Source: Rhynchopus sp. YZ270_cl-10
Lineage: Eukaryota > Euglenozoa > Diplonemea > Diplonemida > Diplonemidae
Assembly: GCA_964035575.1 (NCBI GenBank)
Contig: OZ037898.1
Location: 620,001 to 684,000, forward strand
DNA length: 64,000 nt
Direction of reading: 5' to 3'
Notes under the pieces: generated by a model
Told to the model about the DNA's origin: nothing
Database searches by the model: none
Seen by the model: the letters and a program-made list of their open reading frames with translations, nothing else
In this document: piece by piece, positions 22,227-32,000 of the stretch
Numbering within the stretch: the stretch's first letter is position 1
Layout of the letters: each line of letters begins with the position of its first letter
Program-made: the position numbers and the translations under genes

Positions 22227-23216
22227 TAACCTTTTTCTTTCCCCCCCCTTTTTGCCATTCTCGCTTTTTTTTTTTTTTCTGGTTTTCGCATGTATTTGAC
22301 CCCCCCCTCCTTACCCAAAAACAAATTAAAATAAAATGTAGGACTCAACCTCAAATGCCTACACTACTACTACAAGCTTTCAATTACAAAGATCAAGACA
22401 ACATACCATCTCGTAGCCCTACCCCATCCCCCCTTTTTTTGAAGAAGAAAAAGGATGAAAACAGAATAGGGGAAAAAGAAATCAAAAAAAACACTAACCC
22501 CCTTTTTTGCCAAATTGTTTTCCTTTTTTTTTGAAGAAGATGTGTGTATGTGTGTGTACACGAAGCGCATTCACCTTTTTTTCTTTTACCCGCGGAGTGC
22601 CAGTGCCTGCGTCAGAGGCGTTTGCACTATCAACTTCACTTTTCTTTTCTTTTTTTGCGCAAATTGTGTGCAAACGAGAGTATGCATTCATCTTACAGCT
22701 TTTTCTTTTTCTTTTGTTTTGTTTCTTGCAAAAACCCCCTCTGGTACAAACAAAAAAACTTTCTTGGGGGCAGACAAAAAAAAAATGTCAACACAACAAA
22801 AAAAAACAGAAACACAAAATACCCCACTGAGTGCGTCTGTTACAGTATAAAATGAGCAAAAAAAAATAATCAATAGTTCTTGTGATCCATCACACAAATC
22901 CCCCCACCCCCACCCCCGCACCGCCCCCCAGCTTTTTTAGTTTTTTTTTTTCTCTCTTCAATGAAATAGTGCAGAAAGACCAATATTTAATGCACCAAAA
23001 AAAAAAAAAATGGAATTCCCTCCCCTCTTTTTCTTCTATTTAGTCTGCTCTCCCCCCTTCACCTGCCAAACATATTTTTCACATTAACACAATGCTTTTT
23101 TTTTAAACAAAATCCAATACACAGCGAGAAACCAAACCCATTTTTCACCTAAAAAACACTTTTTATCTCATCTACACCACCCTCTCATTTTCCCCCCCAC
23201 ACCTCACAGATTGCTT
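22227..23216. other. Intergenic region
   Basis: No gene seen. Homopolymer-rich; contains a CTACACTACTAC variant of DR6 (about 22330-22390), a DR3-type end (about 22590-22640), a TTCATCTTACAG DR1 variant (about 22672-22705) and a C/A-rich stretch running up to the TTLL start. Confidence 0.6.
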
Positions 23217-25853
23217 ATGCACACAATACCCCAAGCTTTGCTTTCTCAAGGCGATGGGGAGGTGGCGGATCCATCCGAAGGCTCATATGGCTGCAACGAT
23301 GCTGCTGGGGAAAGCGACAACGAGAACGACGACAACAGCGAAGAAGGAGGCTACGAAGAAGAAAGCGAGGAGGACGAGGAGAGCACGCAGTCCCTACATG
23401 AGGGACCCCACGAGCTGACCACTTTTTTACGCCAAATTGAACGCAGCCTGCAGAGCGACACACAGACACCCCCTTCCCCATCACGATCTGACACATCACG
23501 CATACACACTGCAGGGGCAACAACGCTCTCTGGGCCCGCAGTCTCCTCTCTTCGTAGAGTTGCGAAATCACCGTCTGTTCAAATCCCCTACAGCCTCCTT
23601 CATGTCCACACTTTGCACTGTTGTGTAAACGGTGCAGTCGTCTGTGCTCTCTACGCAACGTCATTGGTCTGCCGTACACACCCCTCGGTAGTGCGCTGTT
23701 TCGTCTCCCCCACTGCATTTCCTCGCTTTCGAAGGGATACGATACTATTCTGCAACGTACAAGATGACACCTCAAAGCACAATGTAGCGTTGTTCGACCA
23801 AAATGCAGCGCATCGTCTCTCATACTTCAAACTGCATAAGGCGGTACGACACTCCTGCGTTCTTGGGGCAATGAAACGGGCGGGTCTCATGGAAACAAAA
23901 AAGGCAAATTGGAACATCTTCTGGGGCCGACGCATCAAAGACGAAGAGTATTCCGCTTTAAACCCATACCAAAAAATCAACCACTTCCCTGGAACCTGGA
24001 ATATCGGTCGCAAAGATGCGTTAGTCCGAGGGGTATGCCGTATGCGACGGCATTTTGGTCCTGCCTTCAGTTTTATCCCACAGACCTTTCTGCTTCCTCA
24101 CGACGCCAGCCTACTCGAAGTAGAAATGGCACGCTGCCCCGGTCATCCCTTCATTGTCAAACCCCCTGCTTCGTCTTGCGGGAAAGGGATATTTTTGATC
24201 AGCTCAACCAATGACATTCCAAAACAAGGTCAATACCTGGTACAAAAATACATAACCAATCCTTTAACGGTGGGAGGCTATAAATGCGATTTACGGCTGT
24301 ATGTTGCGGTGACATCGTATGACCCGCTTCGTATTTATATTTTTAAGGATGGATTAGTAAGATTTGCGACGGAAAAATTGAAGAAAGGGGACGCCCATCT
24401 AGGGAACCGCTTCATGCACCTTACCAACTATTCGGTCAACCGAAAGAGCTACAAATATCAGAGAAACACCTCTGCGAAAAACGACGACACCGGGTCGAAA
24501 TGGTCGCTAAAAGGGTTGGCACGATACCTTGCAAAAAAGGGGCATGACTGGGACGCAACCTGGGCTCGCATCAAAGATGTTGTCACAAAAACCTGCCTTA
24601 CCTGCGAAAGCACCGTTGTTAGCAAAATCGGGATGTACGTCAAACACAGGAACACCTGCTTCGAGCTTTATGGTTTTGACATTCTTTTGACCTCCAACTT
24701 CATTCCGTATCTCCTTGAGGTGAACATCATGCCGGCCCTTAGCTGCTCCTCCCCTCTCGATAGGCAGATCAAAAGCGCTGTGGTGAGCAATCTCCTTAAT
24801 CTCATTGGTCTACAACCCTTCGACCGCCACGCATTCAACGCCGAAGAAGAATCACGCAAGAAAACCCGCCTCCTAGGATTCGCATCAGAAAACACCATCG
24901 AAAAAAAACCGAAAACCCGAGCAGATCGAAACCGTGCAAACAACATCGCAACCTGCGCTCTAGGCGCCACGAGAGGGAAGCGCGGCGGCAAGGATGGAAC
25001 ACCCCCTGAAGCCATTCCTGTCAAAACACAGATCGATTTTGCTTCTCTTGGTGCCTTCGAATTAGACATCATCCGAGACGCTGAAGATGAATACTACCGA
25101 CGTGGCGCTTTTGAAAGGGTTTTTCCTACTAGGGTTTCTTGCGAAACGTTTGGAAGCTATTTTGAGACGACACGGTATTGCAACACCCTACTGGGACAAT
25201 GGGAAAAGGAAAAGGCACGGTTTCATGATGAAGATAGAAGACAGCTGCTTCGTTGGCTTCAGGGGGCGGGTCCGTACCCGGGGGGGCAGCGTACTTCACG
25301 GAAGGCTGCTCCTACTGTTCGCAGAGCGGACCATTCAGAGTGCACCCCACGAGGCGAATCACTCCGGGGATTTGACAAAGAAAAGCGGATCCGTGCCTCT
25401 TCAGTGCAGCTCTACGAACGGTGTGCAGATGGAGAGTCTGATAGGGTGTCCCGGTATATGTCAGCTGGGAGGAGGTCGTTGAGGGGGCAAAAAGGCTTAG
25501 AAATAGAACGACCACCTGACCCTAAAAGGGAAGGAAGCAGTCAAATCGGGGAGCAACGGCGGAAAGACCGGTTTCTCCGGCTTTCAACCTATACGCATAC
25601 CTTCCCGCAGGCGGATTCACAGTGCGTTCCCCTCCCAACAGGGGTTGTCAATACCGGAATGCCCGAACGCAATGGCCGCCCCAGACTCAGTGTAGGGGCC
25701 TCTCTCATCGGGACGCAAAAACCCCCTGTGTCAGCAGTAAGTGCGGCAGGGGGGGTGATCGGCACTGCAGTGCAGTTGGAGGCGAATTACCTTAGGTCCA
25801 CACCAATCCGAGCGGCAGGTATCCCCCCTGGGTGTAGTGTCGTTTATAGATAG
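23217..25853 (+). CDS. TTLL: Tubulin tyrosine ligase-like (TTLL4/5-type) polyglutamylase
   Basis: Single exon, 878 aa from the ATG at 23217. A very acidic, Ser-rich N-terminus (about 30-70) precedes a TTL domain (about 200-540) with the expected ATP-grasp blocks: NIFWGR, FPGTWNIGRKD, IPQTFLLP, FIVKPPASSCGKGIFLIS near 315, QKYITNPL, YKCDLRLYVAVTSYDP near 355, RFATEKL, FMHLTNYSVNR near 400 and LLEVNIMPAL near 498. YYRRGAFERVFPT and GSYFETTRYCNTLLGQW after residue 620 resemble the microtubule-binding tail region of TTLL4/5. In the family these enzymes add glutamate chains to tubulin tails in cilia and cytoskeleton. The C-terminal ~200 residues are low-complexity. CCTCACAG lies 7 nt before the ATG. 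Confidence 0.9.
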   Translation: MHTIPQALLSQGDGEVADPSEGSYGCNDAAGESDNENDDNSEEGGYEEESEEDEESTQSLHEGPHELTTFLRQIERSLQSDTQTPPSPSRSDTSRIHTAGATTLSGPAVSSLRRVAKSPSVQIPYSLLHVHTLHCCVNGAVVCALYATSLVCRTHPSVVRCFVSPTAFPRFRRDTILFCNVQDDTSKHNVALFDQNAAHRLSYFKLHKAVRHSCVLGAMKRAGLMETKKANWNIFWGRRIKDEEYSALNPYQKINHFPGTWNIGRKDALVRGVCRMRRHFGPAFSFIPQTFLLPHDASLLEVEMARCPGHPFIVKPPASSCGKGIFLISSTNDIPKQGQYLVQKYITNPLTVGGYKCDLRLYVAVTSYDPLRIYIFKDGLVRFATEKLKKGDAHLGNRFMHLTNYSVNRKSYKYQRNTSAKNDDTGSKWSLKGLARYLAKKGHDWDATWARIKDVVTKTCLTCESTVVSKIGMYVKHRNTCFELYGFDILLTSNFIPYLLEVNIMPALSCSSPLDRQIKSAVVSNLLNLIGLQPFDRHAFNAEEESRKKTRLLGFASENTIEKKPKTRADRNRANNIATCALGATRGKRGGKDGTPPEAIPVKTQIDFASLGAFELDIIRDAEDEYYRRGAFERVFPTRVSCETFGSYFETTRYCNTLLGQWEKEKARFHDEDRRQLLRWLQGAGPYPGGQRTSRKAAPTVRRADHSECTPRGESLRGFDKEKRIRASSVQLYERCADGESDRVSRYMSAGRRSLRGQKGLEIERPPDPKREGSSQIGEQRRKDRFLRLSTYTHTFPQADSQCVPLPTGVVNTGMPERNGRPRLSVGASLIGTQKPPVSAVSAAGGVIGTAVQLEANYLRSTPIRAAGIPPGCSVVYR

Positions 25854-26030
25854 GTTGGGGGAAGAAATCCCAATGAAAAAAATCTATCAGAGTGGAGTTG
25901 GTGAGGGAGGAGGAGGTGAGATGCTGATGTAGGAGTTTTAAAAAAGGTGGGAAAAAAAAAAGGTTGGTTTTTTGTGAGTTGGATACAAAAAATGTGAACA
26001 GAATGTAGTATTGTGTATCTGCTTTTCCCC

Positions 26031-26099
26031 CCCCTTCTCTCCCCTTCTCTCCCCTTCTCTCCCCTTCTCTCCCCTTCTCTCCCCTTCTCTCCCCTTCTC
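26031..26099 (+). repeat. Decamer minisatellite (ccccttctct)n
   Basis: Seven tandem, essentially perfect copies of ccccttctct, the last ending tctca. It lies about 180 bp after the TTLL stop codon. Confidence 0.9.
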
Positions 26100-27329
26100 A
26101 TTTGATATAACAACATCACCTAGCTTATTGCGGTGTTGTTGTTGTTGTTGTTCCTTGCTCTTTGAAACCTTTTTCTTCAATAAAGGTGTTGTGTTTGAGA
26201 TGTGTGTCTGTGTGTTGACATCAGTGTCCCAAAAGGTAATTCGTGCTAATCAAATCAAGGCCGTAGTCCTCAAAAGTTTAGCCACAAAACCACGCCCCGC
26301 CTGCCGACGGTCAAAGGGCTCTAGTCTTGGCATTCCGGAGCTGCTGCTTGTCATAGGACTTCAGGAGGCGTTGCACTCAGTGAAATTTTCCCTGGATGCA
26401 ATATAACGTCCAGCCCAGGACGGTGCATGAGAGGCACGGTCGTCTCACAAAAATTTTTTTTTCCCTTTTTTTTTTCCTTTTTTTTTCGATCATGATTCTT
26501 GTCGCCAACACTGTCAGGCGACTGCATGCACAACGAACGGTTCCCCCCACCCCACCCCTCGAAAAAAAAAAATTTTCCCAACTCATTCCTCCCCCTTTTG
26601 TGCCGAATTTGCAGTGATGTTGTTTCCGCGAATCACTCATCGTCTTTTTTTCTATTTTTCAAAAAAAGAGAGGAAAAAAACCCCCCCTCACGACCGCAAA
26701 AAATACCACAAAACAAACGAAAAAAAAGGAGAGAAAGAAGAAAATATATAGTGTAGTTCATCCTCGGGTGTACCTGCCAATTAGCTCAGCATTCCCAAAC
26801 TGAGCGACTCTTGCAAACAATGAATCACCCACGCGTTAGGTCTACACTCCTACCTTTCGATCGACAAAAAAAAGATTTTTTTTTTCCCCCTATAAAAAAG
26901 ACTCCTTGATCTACCCACACCTTCAGAGGTTGTCCGTTTGTGTCCCCTTGATTGCCTTTCCCCCTGGTTTATCAGCCAGATGGACAGGTGGTCATGTTGT
27001 GTACCTTCAGATACACCATGCACTAAGGTACATTGTCATGAGAGGGGCTATTCTATGTCAAACTTTGAATGCAGAATATACCCTTTTCTTTTGAGTAGTT
27101 TTGTCGATGCAAAAATAATTTGGGCGCAAAAACGCAAAAAAAACCCAAGCCTGTTCAACTCAGGAAGACGTATCAGCGGGTTTCCACGAAATGTGAAGAC
27201 GCGAGAGCGGGTCACGTGGATTGCCCGTTCACGGGGGTACACGTTGTCAAAGTTTTCTTCAAAAAAAAAAAAAAAAAAAACAGAGTTGAGGACGACCTCC
27301 GTCTATATCTTTTAAGTACAATAGCCTTC

Positions 27330-27385
27330 GGGCGACATTGAGTACAGATCCTGCACTAGCAGGTGATTGTCGACACAACAAAAAA
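27330..27385 (+). repeat. DR8 dispersed repeat
   Basis: Core cgacattgagtacagatc, then a short hairpin (ctgcactagcag) and gtgattgtcgacacaac. A second copy is at about 55396-55462 with a different hairpin (gttatac...gtataac), and a partial copy at about 54305-54378. The ctccgtctatatctttt preceding this copy is also partly conserved. Confidence 0.7.
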
Positions 27386-27953
27386 AGCAAAAAAAAAAGC
27401 CATTCCCTGAATGCAGGATTTCCCAAAAAAAAAACTACGCTTACTAGAATAACCTCATAACCAAAGTAGACGTTATCGCGCCCTTTTCCAAGGACCGTTT
27501 TTTCTTCTTCTTTAACCACCCCCTTTTTTTTATACAAAAAATGGCAAAAAGGCAATGCGGGAAAGAAGGAGGGCAAAATGTTTCTACAGTCCACCACCTT
27601 CTCCTCCCCCAACTCCTCTTCCCACCTCCCCCACCTCCCACCACCAACAAAAGTGAATACAAAAAAAAGGCAGAAATCTTATGTTTGAATAAATCATATC
27701 ACCTCGCATTTGCACTTTCAACTTCTCTTTTTTTAAAACGAATGTGATCAAAGACTGACTGTAACACGAATACTTCGATTAATTATTCATTCTTCTCTCA
27801 AATGGTGCGGCTGAAGGGAGGTGCTATTTTGTGCTACTTTCTGCTATTTTCTACTATTTTGGGGTCGTCAGCCACACCATCAATTCCAAAAAAAAAAACA
27901 CCACAAGGTCAACACTTCCCTTTCTCTTTCCTTCTTTCCTTCTTTCTTTCCCT

Positions 27954-28382
27954 ATGGGGCGACGGGGATACCTTGAACGCAGGGCCCATGCAGCGCATGC
28001 AAACTTCTGGGAAGAGGACACATCACGTTCTTATGCATACCCGAGCACGACAGCAGCACGGAGTGTGGTGTCCGAGACCACGGACCCCTTCGACTCTGCA
28101 GTGAAGGGGCTTATCAGCAGTGCGGACACAACGATGAAGGAGAGCGACCTGGCAGCAAGGTCGCGGGTTTTTGGAGAGCGTCCGCCTGCCTTTGCGGCTG
28201 CTGTGGGCACAGCGGTGATCGACCTTATGGAATGCTCGATAACAGACCTAGAAAACATCGGAGCGACACTCCGCCCGCACACAGTTCATATGCGCCACGG
28301 AGACGCAGTGTCGCACGCCTACGCTGATCTCCTCTCCGTTCAAACCCGGATGAGCGAGCACGTTCTCAACGCCTATTCATAA
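27954..28382 (+). CDS. Hypothetical protein, 142 aa, mostly helical
   Basis: Starts at the ATG in ccctatggggcg after a long pyrimidine tract. The codon composition (GC-rich, no homopolymers) differs sharply from its flanks and supports real coding. The N-terminus is basic and aromatic (MGRRGYLERRAHAAHANFW); the rest predicts as amphipathic helices (FDSAVKGLISSADTTM, AFAAAVGTAVIDLMEC, ITDLENIGATL, AVSHAYADLL). No signal peptide, membrane segment or catalytic motif. I do not recognise the family. An upstream in-frame extension to 27831 reads through pyrimidine-rich sequence and looks like leader, not protein. Confidence 0.6.
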   Translation: MGRRGYLERRAHAAHANFWEEDTSRSYAYPSTTAARSVVSETTDPFDSAVKGLISSADTTMKESDLAARSRVFGERPPAFAAAVGTAVIDLMECSITDLENIGATLRPHTVHMRHGDAVSHAYADLLSVQTRMSEHVLNAYS

Positions 28383-29061
28383 GGTGCCAAACCATTTAGG
28401 GTTGAAAAAGCTAGTCCTTTTTGTACTTTCTCTTTGAAAAGCATCTGAAACTAATTTAAATACATTTTTTTTTGTACTGTACCTCGTATTCTCCCCTCTC
28501 TATAGAAACAATAAAAAAAGTAATTTCCCCTTCCCACCTCCCTCTCCTTACCTTATTCCTGTTCTGTTCTGTTCTTTTATTCACTGTCTCTGAGCGATGC
28601 TATGAGAGAGGTGCTGTTATATTTCTAGTCAACTTTCCTTCAGATATGCGAGGGTACATTCATCCTACAAAGGGTGTGGCTGAATGGGGGGCACAAAGGG
28701 GTACACAAGAACTGCACAAGAAGTGCGAATCACCCAAATCTTTTTTTTTAATCAAGCGTTGGGTGCAGCGAACTGCAGTACCTGTAAGCTCACAACTCTT
28801 CAACGGAAGGTGGGCCGCCGGCTGTCGAGCGGTTGTGAACCGCCCTCGTTCTCTTACGGTACGGGCCAGTCATTAGGTTTCCTTTTACATCTTCTGTTGT
28901 TGGCCGCAGGGTACTTGTGCTTTCATCCGGATGGCTGGCATCGTACGTGGGTCAGTCGGAGGTGCCTGCATTAATAACTTCACCTTTTTTTTAAAAGACC
29001 ATCTTTCCTCTCCCCCCTCCAACCCTTCACAGAACCCCCTCTTCCCCCCCTCCTCTGCACA
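28383..29061. other. Intergenic region
   Basis: No gene seen. Contains a TTCATCCTACAAAG DR1 variant (about 28645-28680), a shortened DR4 copy (about 28826-28870) and a pyrimidine-rich tract ending TTCACAG 29 nt before the XMAP215 start. Confidence 0.6.
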
Positions 29062-32000
29062 ATGGAGGACATCCCCATACAAACGGGGGCGGGTAATGGC
29101 ATGGGAGCCATCAGCGAATTCGCTGGGGGTGCGATGCCTGACCTGAGCAGCTCCCTGCCACCCGGCGTGACAGGGACCAGCGAGGAGACCTTTGGAGGCC
29201 CTCTGGAGACACGGCTGGACCACAAAAACTGGAAGGCGAGGAAAGGGGCGTACGACGAGCTGAAGGCACTTCTCGCGACGGATGCAGCAGCAGCACAGCA
29301 GCACTCCCGCTTTCTCACCAAAGCTGTAAAAGACTCAAACGCCTCTGCCCTTGACGCTGGGTTAGAATGTGTGCTGGAATACCTCAAACAATACCCAGAT
29401 GAGGCACCATCTCTTCTCAACGGCGTTCTCGACAAAGGAATGAGCGGACGACCAAAAACTGTTCAAATCGCTTCCGACATTCTTTCTGTTGTTGTCGAAG
29501 AAGGCAAAGCTGGGGAAATGCTTTCCTCTTTGAGTGCCTTGGTTCCCAAACTAAAGGCAGCGAAGCACAAACAACAACTCTCTGCCGCGCTGTTAAAGCT
29601 ATTCGAAGACTTTGGAGGCGAGCCATTTGAGGCCTCACAGTGCATTCCCATTTTAGTTAAATTCCTTGGAGAAGCCGATGAAAAGGTGAGAAAGGCTGCG
29701 AGAGGTGTTGTGGTCTGTCTCTACCGCGCTTCACCATCGATCCTCAACATTCTTGAGGCAAAAGGTGTCAAATCCTCTACCATTCAAGAGTCCACTAAGG
29801 AATGCGAATCTGCCCCTCCACCTACCGCCCCCATCAAAACCGTGAAGGGTGCTGCTGCTGTCGTGACTACTGCATCTGCGTCAGTTGGTTTGGGTGCGTC
29901 CTTAGGCAATATGTTGTACGATGACGCTGAACCTGAACCGGTGTTGAAACATCTCCCGAAAGAGTTTTATTCGGTTATCACCGACCCAAAGGCGAAGTGG
30001 TCTGCCAAGAGAGGGATGATGGAGGAATCGCTTCTGCCACATGCTTCGAAGGTACGTCTCCAAGCTGATGACTATGGAGATCTCGCCAAGGCGCTTCGCC
30101 GTGCCTTGGTGGACCCGAACATCGCAATGACCGGTCTTGCCTGCAAAGCGCTGCTCTATCTTGCAAAGGGTCTGCGCACTTCGTTCTCAAGGGAGGCTCG
30201 GGTTATCTTCCCTGTGTTCTTGGATCTTCTTAAGGAAAAGAAAATGGTCGTCGCCGAACCGGTGCGCGATTTTTTGTTTACATGCTTCGAACATACAATC
30301 GTGACAATCGGGGAAATGGCGGATGATGTGATCAAAGCCTCTGGGGATAAGGTGATTTTAGTTCGTCTTGGGGTGTTGCAGTGGATGACACGATGTGTAC
30401 AATCCTCAGAGGAGCGTGCGTTGCGTGCGTTAAAGTTGTTCTCCACCGTTGCAGTGAAGGTTCTGGAAAATGATGTGGACTCTGGTGTCAAGGAGGCTGC
30501 ATCACAGCTGTGCGTTGCATTGTACAAAACCTGTGGAGAGGCGCATTGTGGTTTCCTCAATGATATTAACGCGAAGGCAAGGGATCGGATCTTAAAAGCA
30601 GCTTCTGGTGCCACTCTAGGCGCCTCCGTCAATTCAATGCCTGGAGGAGCCCTTCGCCGTTCTGCTAGCACCAGAGTACCTCCCGTTCGTCCCATGGGCA
30701 GTTCCTCTATGGTCCTGGATGATGACAACCCCGACCATCCTCCGCCACGTAACGCACGTCAACCCAAAGTAGGCCTGGCAAGAACAACCAAGCCACGTTC
30801 CGGCAATTCATTGAATTCTTCGAGAGGCGCGGAAAAGGCGGAGACCACCGGAGGAGGAGGAGGAGGAGGGTCACTCCCCCCTCCATTCTCGAAATCGGAT
30901 GTCGAAGCGATGCTTGAGGCAAATGCGCCGGATTCTGCACAAAATATCATCAAAGGGCTTGCTTCTAAGGTGTTTAAAGAAAGGCTCGAAGCCGTCTCTC
31001 AGGTAGGAGTGGCATTAGAAGGCATGGAAGGGGGGGCAGCAATGGAGCTGATGACATCACTGTTTTATTCGGCAACACCAGGGTGGAAGGACCCGACCTT
31101 CCAGGTTGCGGTGGAGATGGTGAAGGTTTCGCGGGCAGCGTTGGCGAGAGGAAATGGAGTGCCGCCTCGGGTGGTTCGCGCTGTGGCGCCTGTATTAGAA
31201 AAGCTGCAGGACTTAAAGGTAAAGGTTCATGTTCGCGAATTGCTGACAGAGTTGTGTGAATCAAACACACCACGGTCCGTCTTTGCCGAAGCGATTTCTC
31301 TGCTTTCATCAACCAAATCTCCAAAGGCAATTCAAGAAGGGCTTGATTGGCTTGCAGAGAGCCAGTTAGAGTTTGGCCCTGGGTCTACTGATGAAAAGGC
31401 GGTTTTAGCCTTTGGCGTGAAATGTCTGGAATGCGGAGCTGCGTCAGGTGCACAGACGCCTGCCATGAAAAACGCAGCGTTGAAGCTGATTGGTGTGCTA
31501 GCACGCTGTTCTGGGGCCGACCCGGTGCTTCGTGTTGTGCGAGACTCTGGAGCTCTCCGTGGCGATGTCATCAAGAAGGTTGAAGAAGAATGCGAAAAGG
31601 CGAGAGCCTCAGGGGACGTCGTCGCTAAGAGACAGGCGAAGAATGCTGGCCCCGTCTCTGTTGGGGGCTCGCTGAACGAACCGAAGGACATCCGCCCTTT
31701 GATTGACTCCGCCCTTCTCGACAAAATGAGCCACACAAACTGGAGCGAACGTGGCGAGGCTTTGGATGACCTCCTCAAGATCGTGAGCAGGAAGATCAAA
31801 CCCGATGTGGGGTCCGACCTGCTCCCTGCCCTCAAGCAGCGCCTTGCTGATACCAACCGCAACCTTGTCCCTTCCGCATGCGAAGTCGTCTCCGCCCTCT
31901 TCGAAGGCATGGGCCCCGCCTGCCGCAGCCACGCACCCCGCTTGGTCCCAACCATCCTCAACCTCCTCGGAGACCAGAAGCCCACTGTCCGCGCGCGTGC

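Larger units (their letters stand above)
25854..27953. other. Intergenic region with decamer minisatellite and dispersed repeats
   Basis: Holds a decamer array (26031-26099), the inverse copy of the 65-bp repeat (about 26785-26845), a DR2-like copy (about 27020-27066), a DR8 copy (about 27330-27385) and a DR3-type end (about 27700-27735). A 68-codon ORF at 26200-26406 is not supported as a gene. Confidence 0.6.

Noticed and set aside
26200-26406. 68-codon + strand ORF after the TTLL gene
   Set aside because: It starts in a TG-rich tract common in the repeats and shows no domain. Composition is only weakly coding-like, so it is not listed as a gene.
27954-28382. Possible globin
   Set aside because: Length and a faint LENIG...H...HG...H pattern in the C-terminal half suggested a globin, but the distal and proximal His spacing and the CD-corner Phe cannot be placed.
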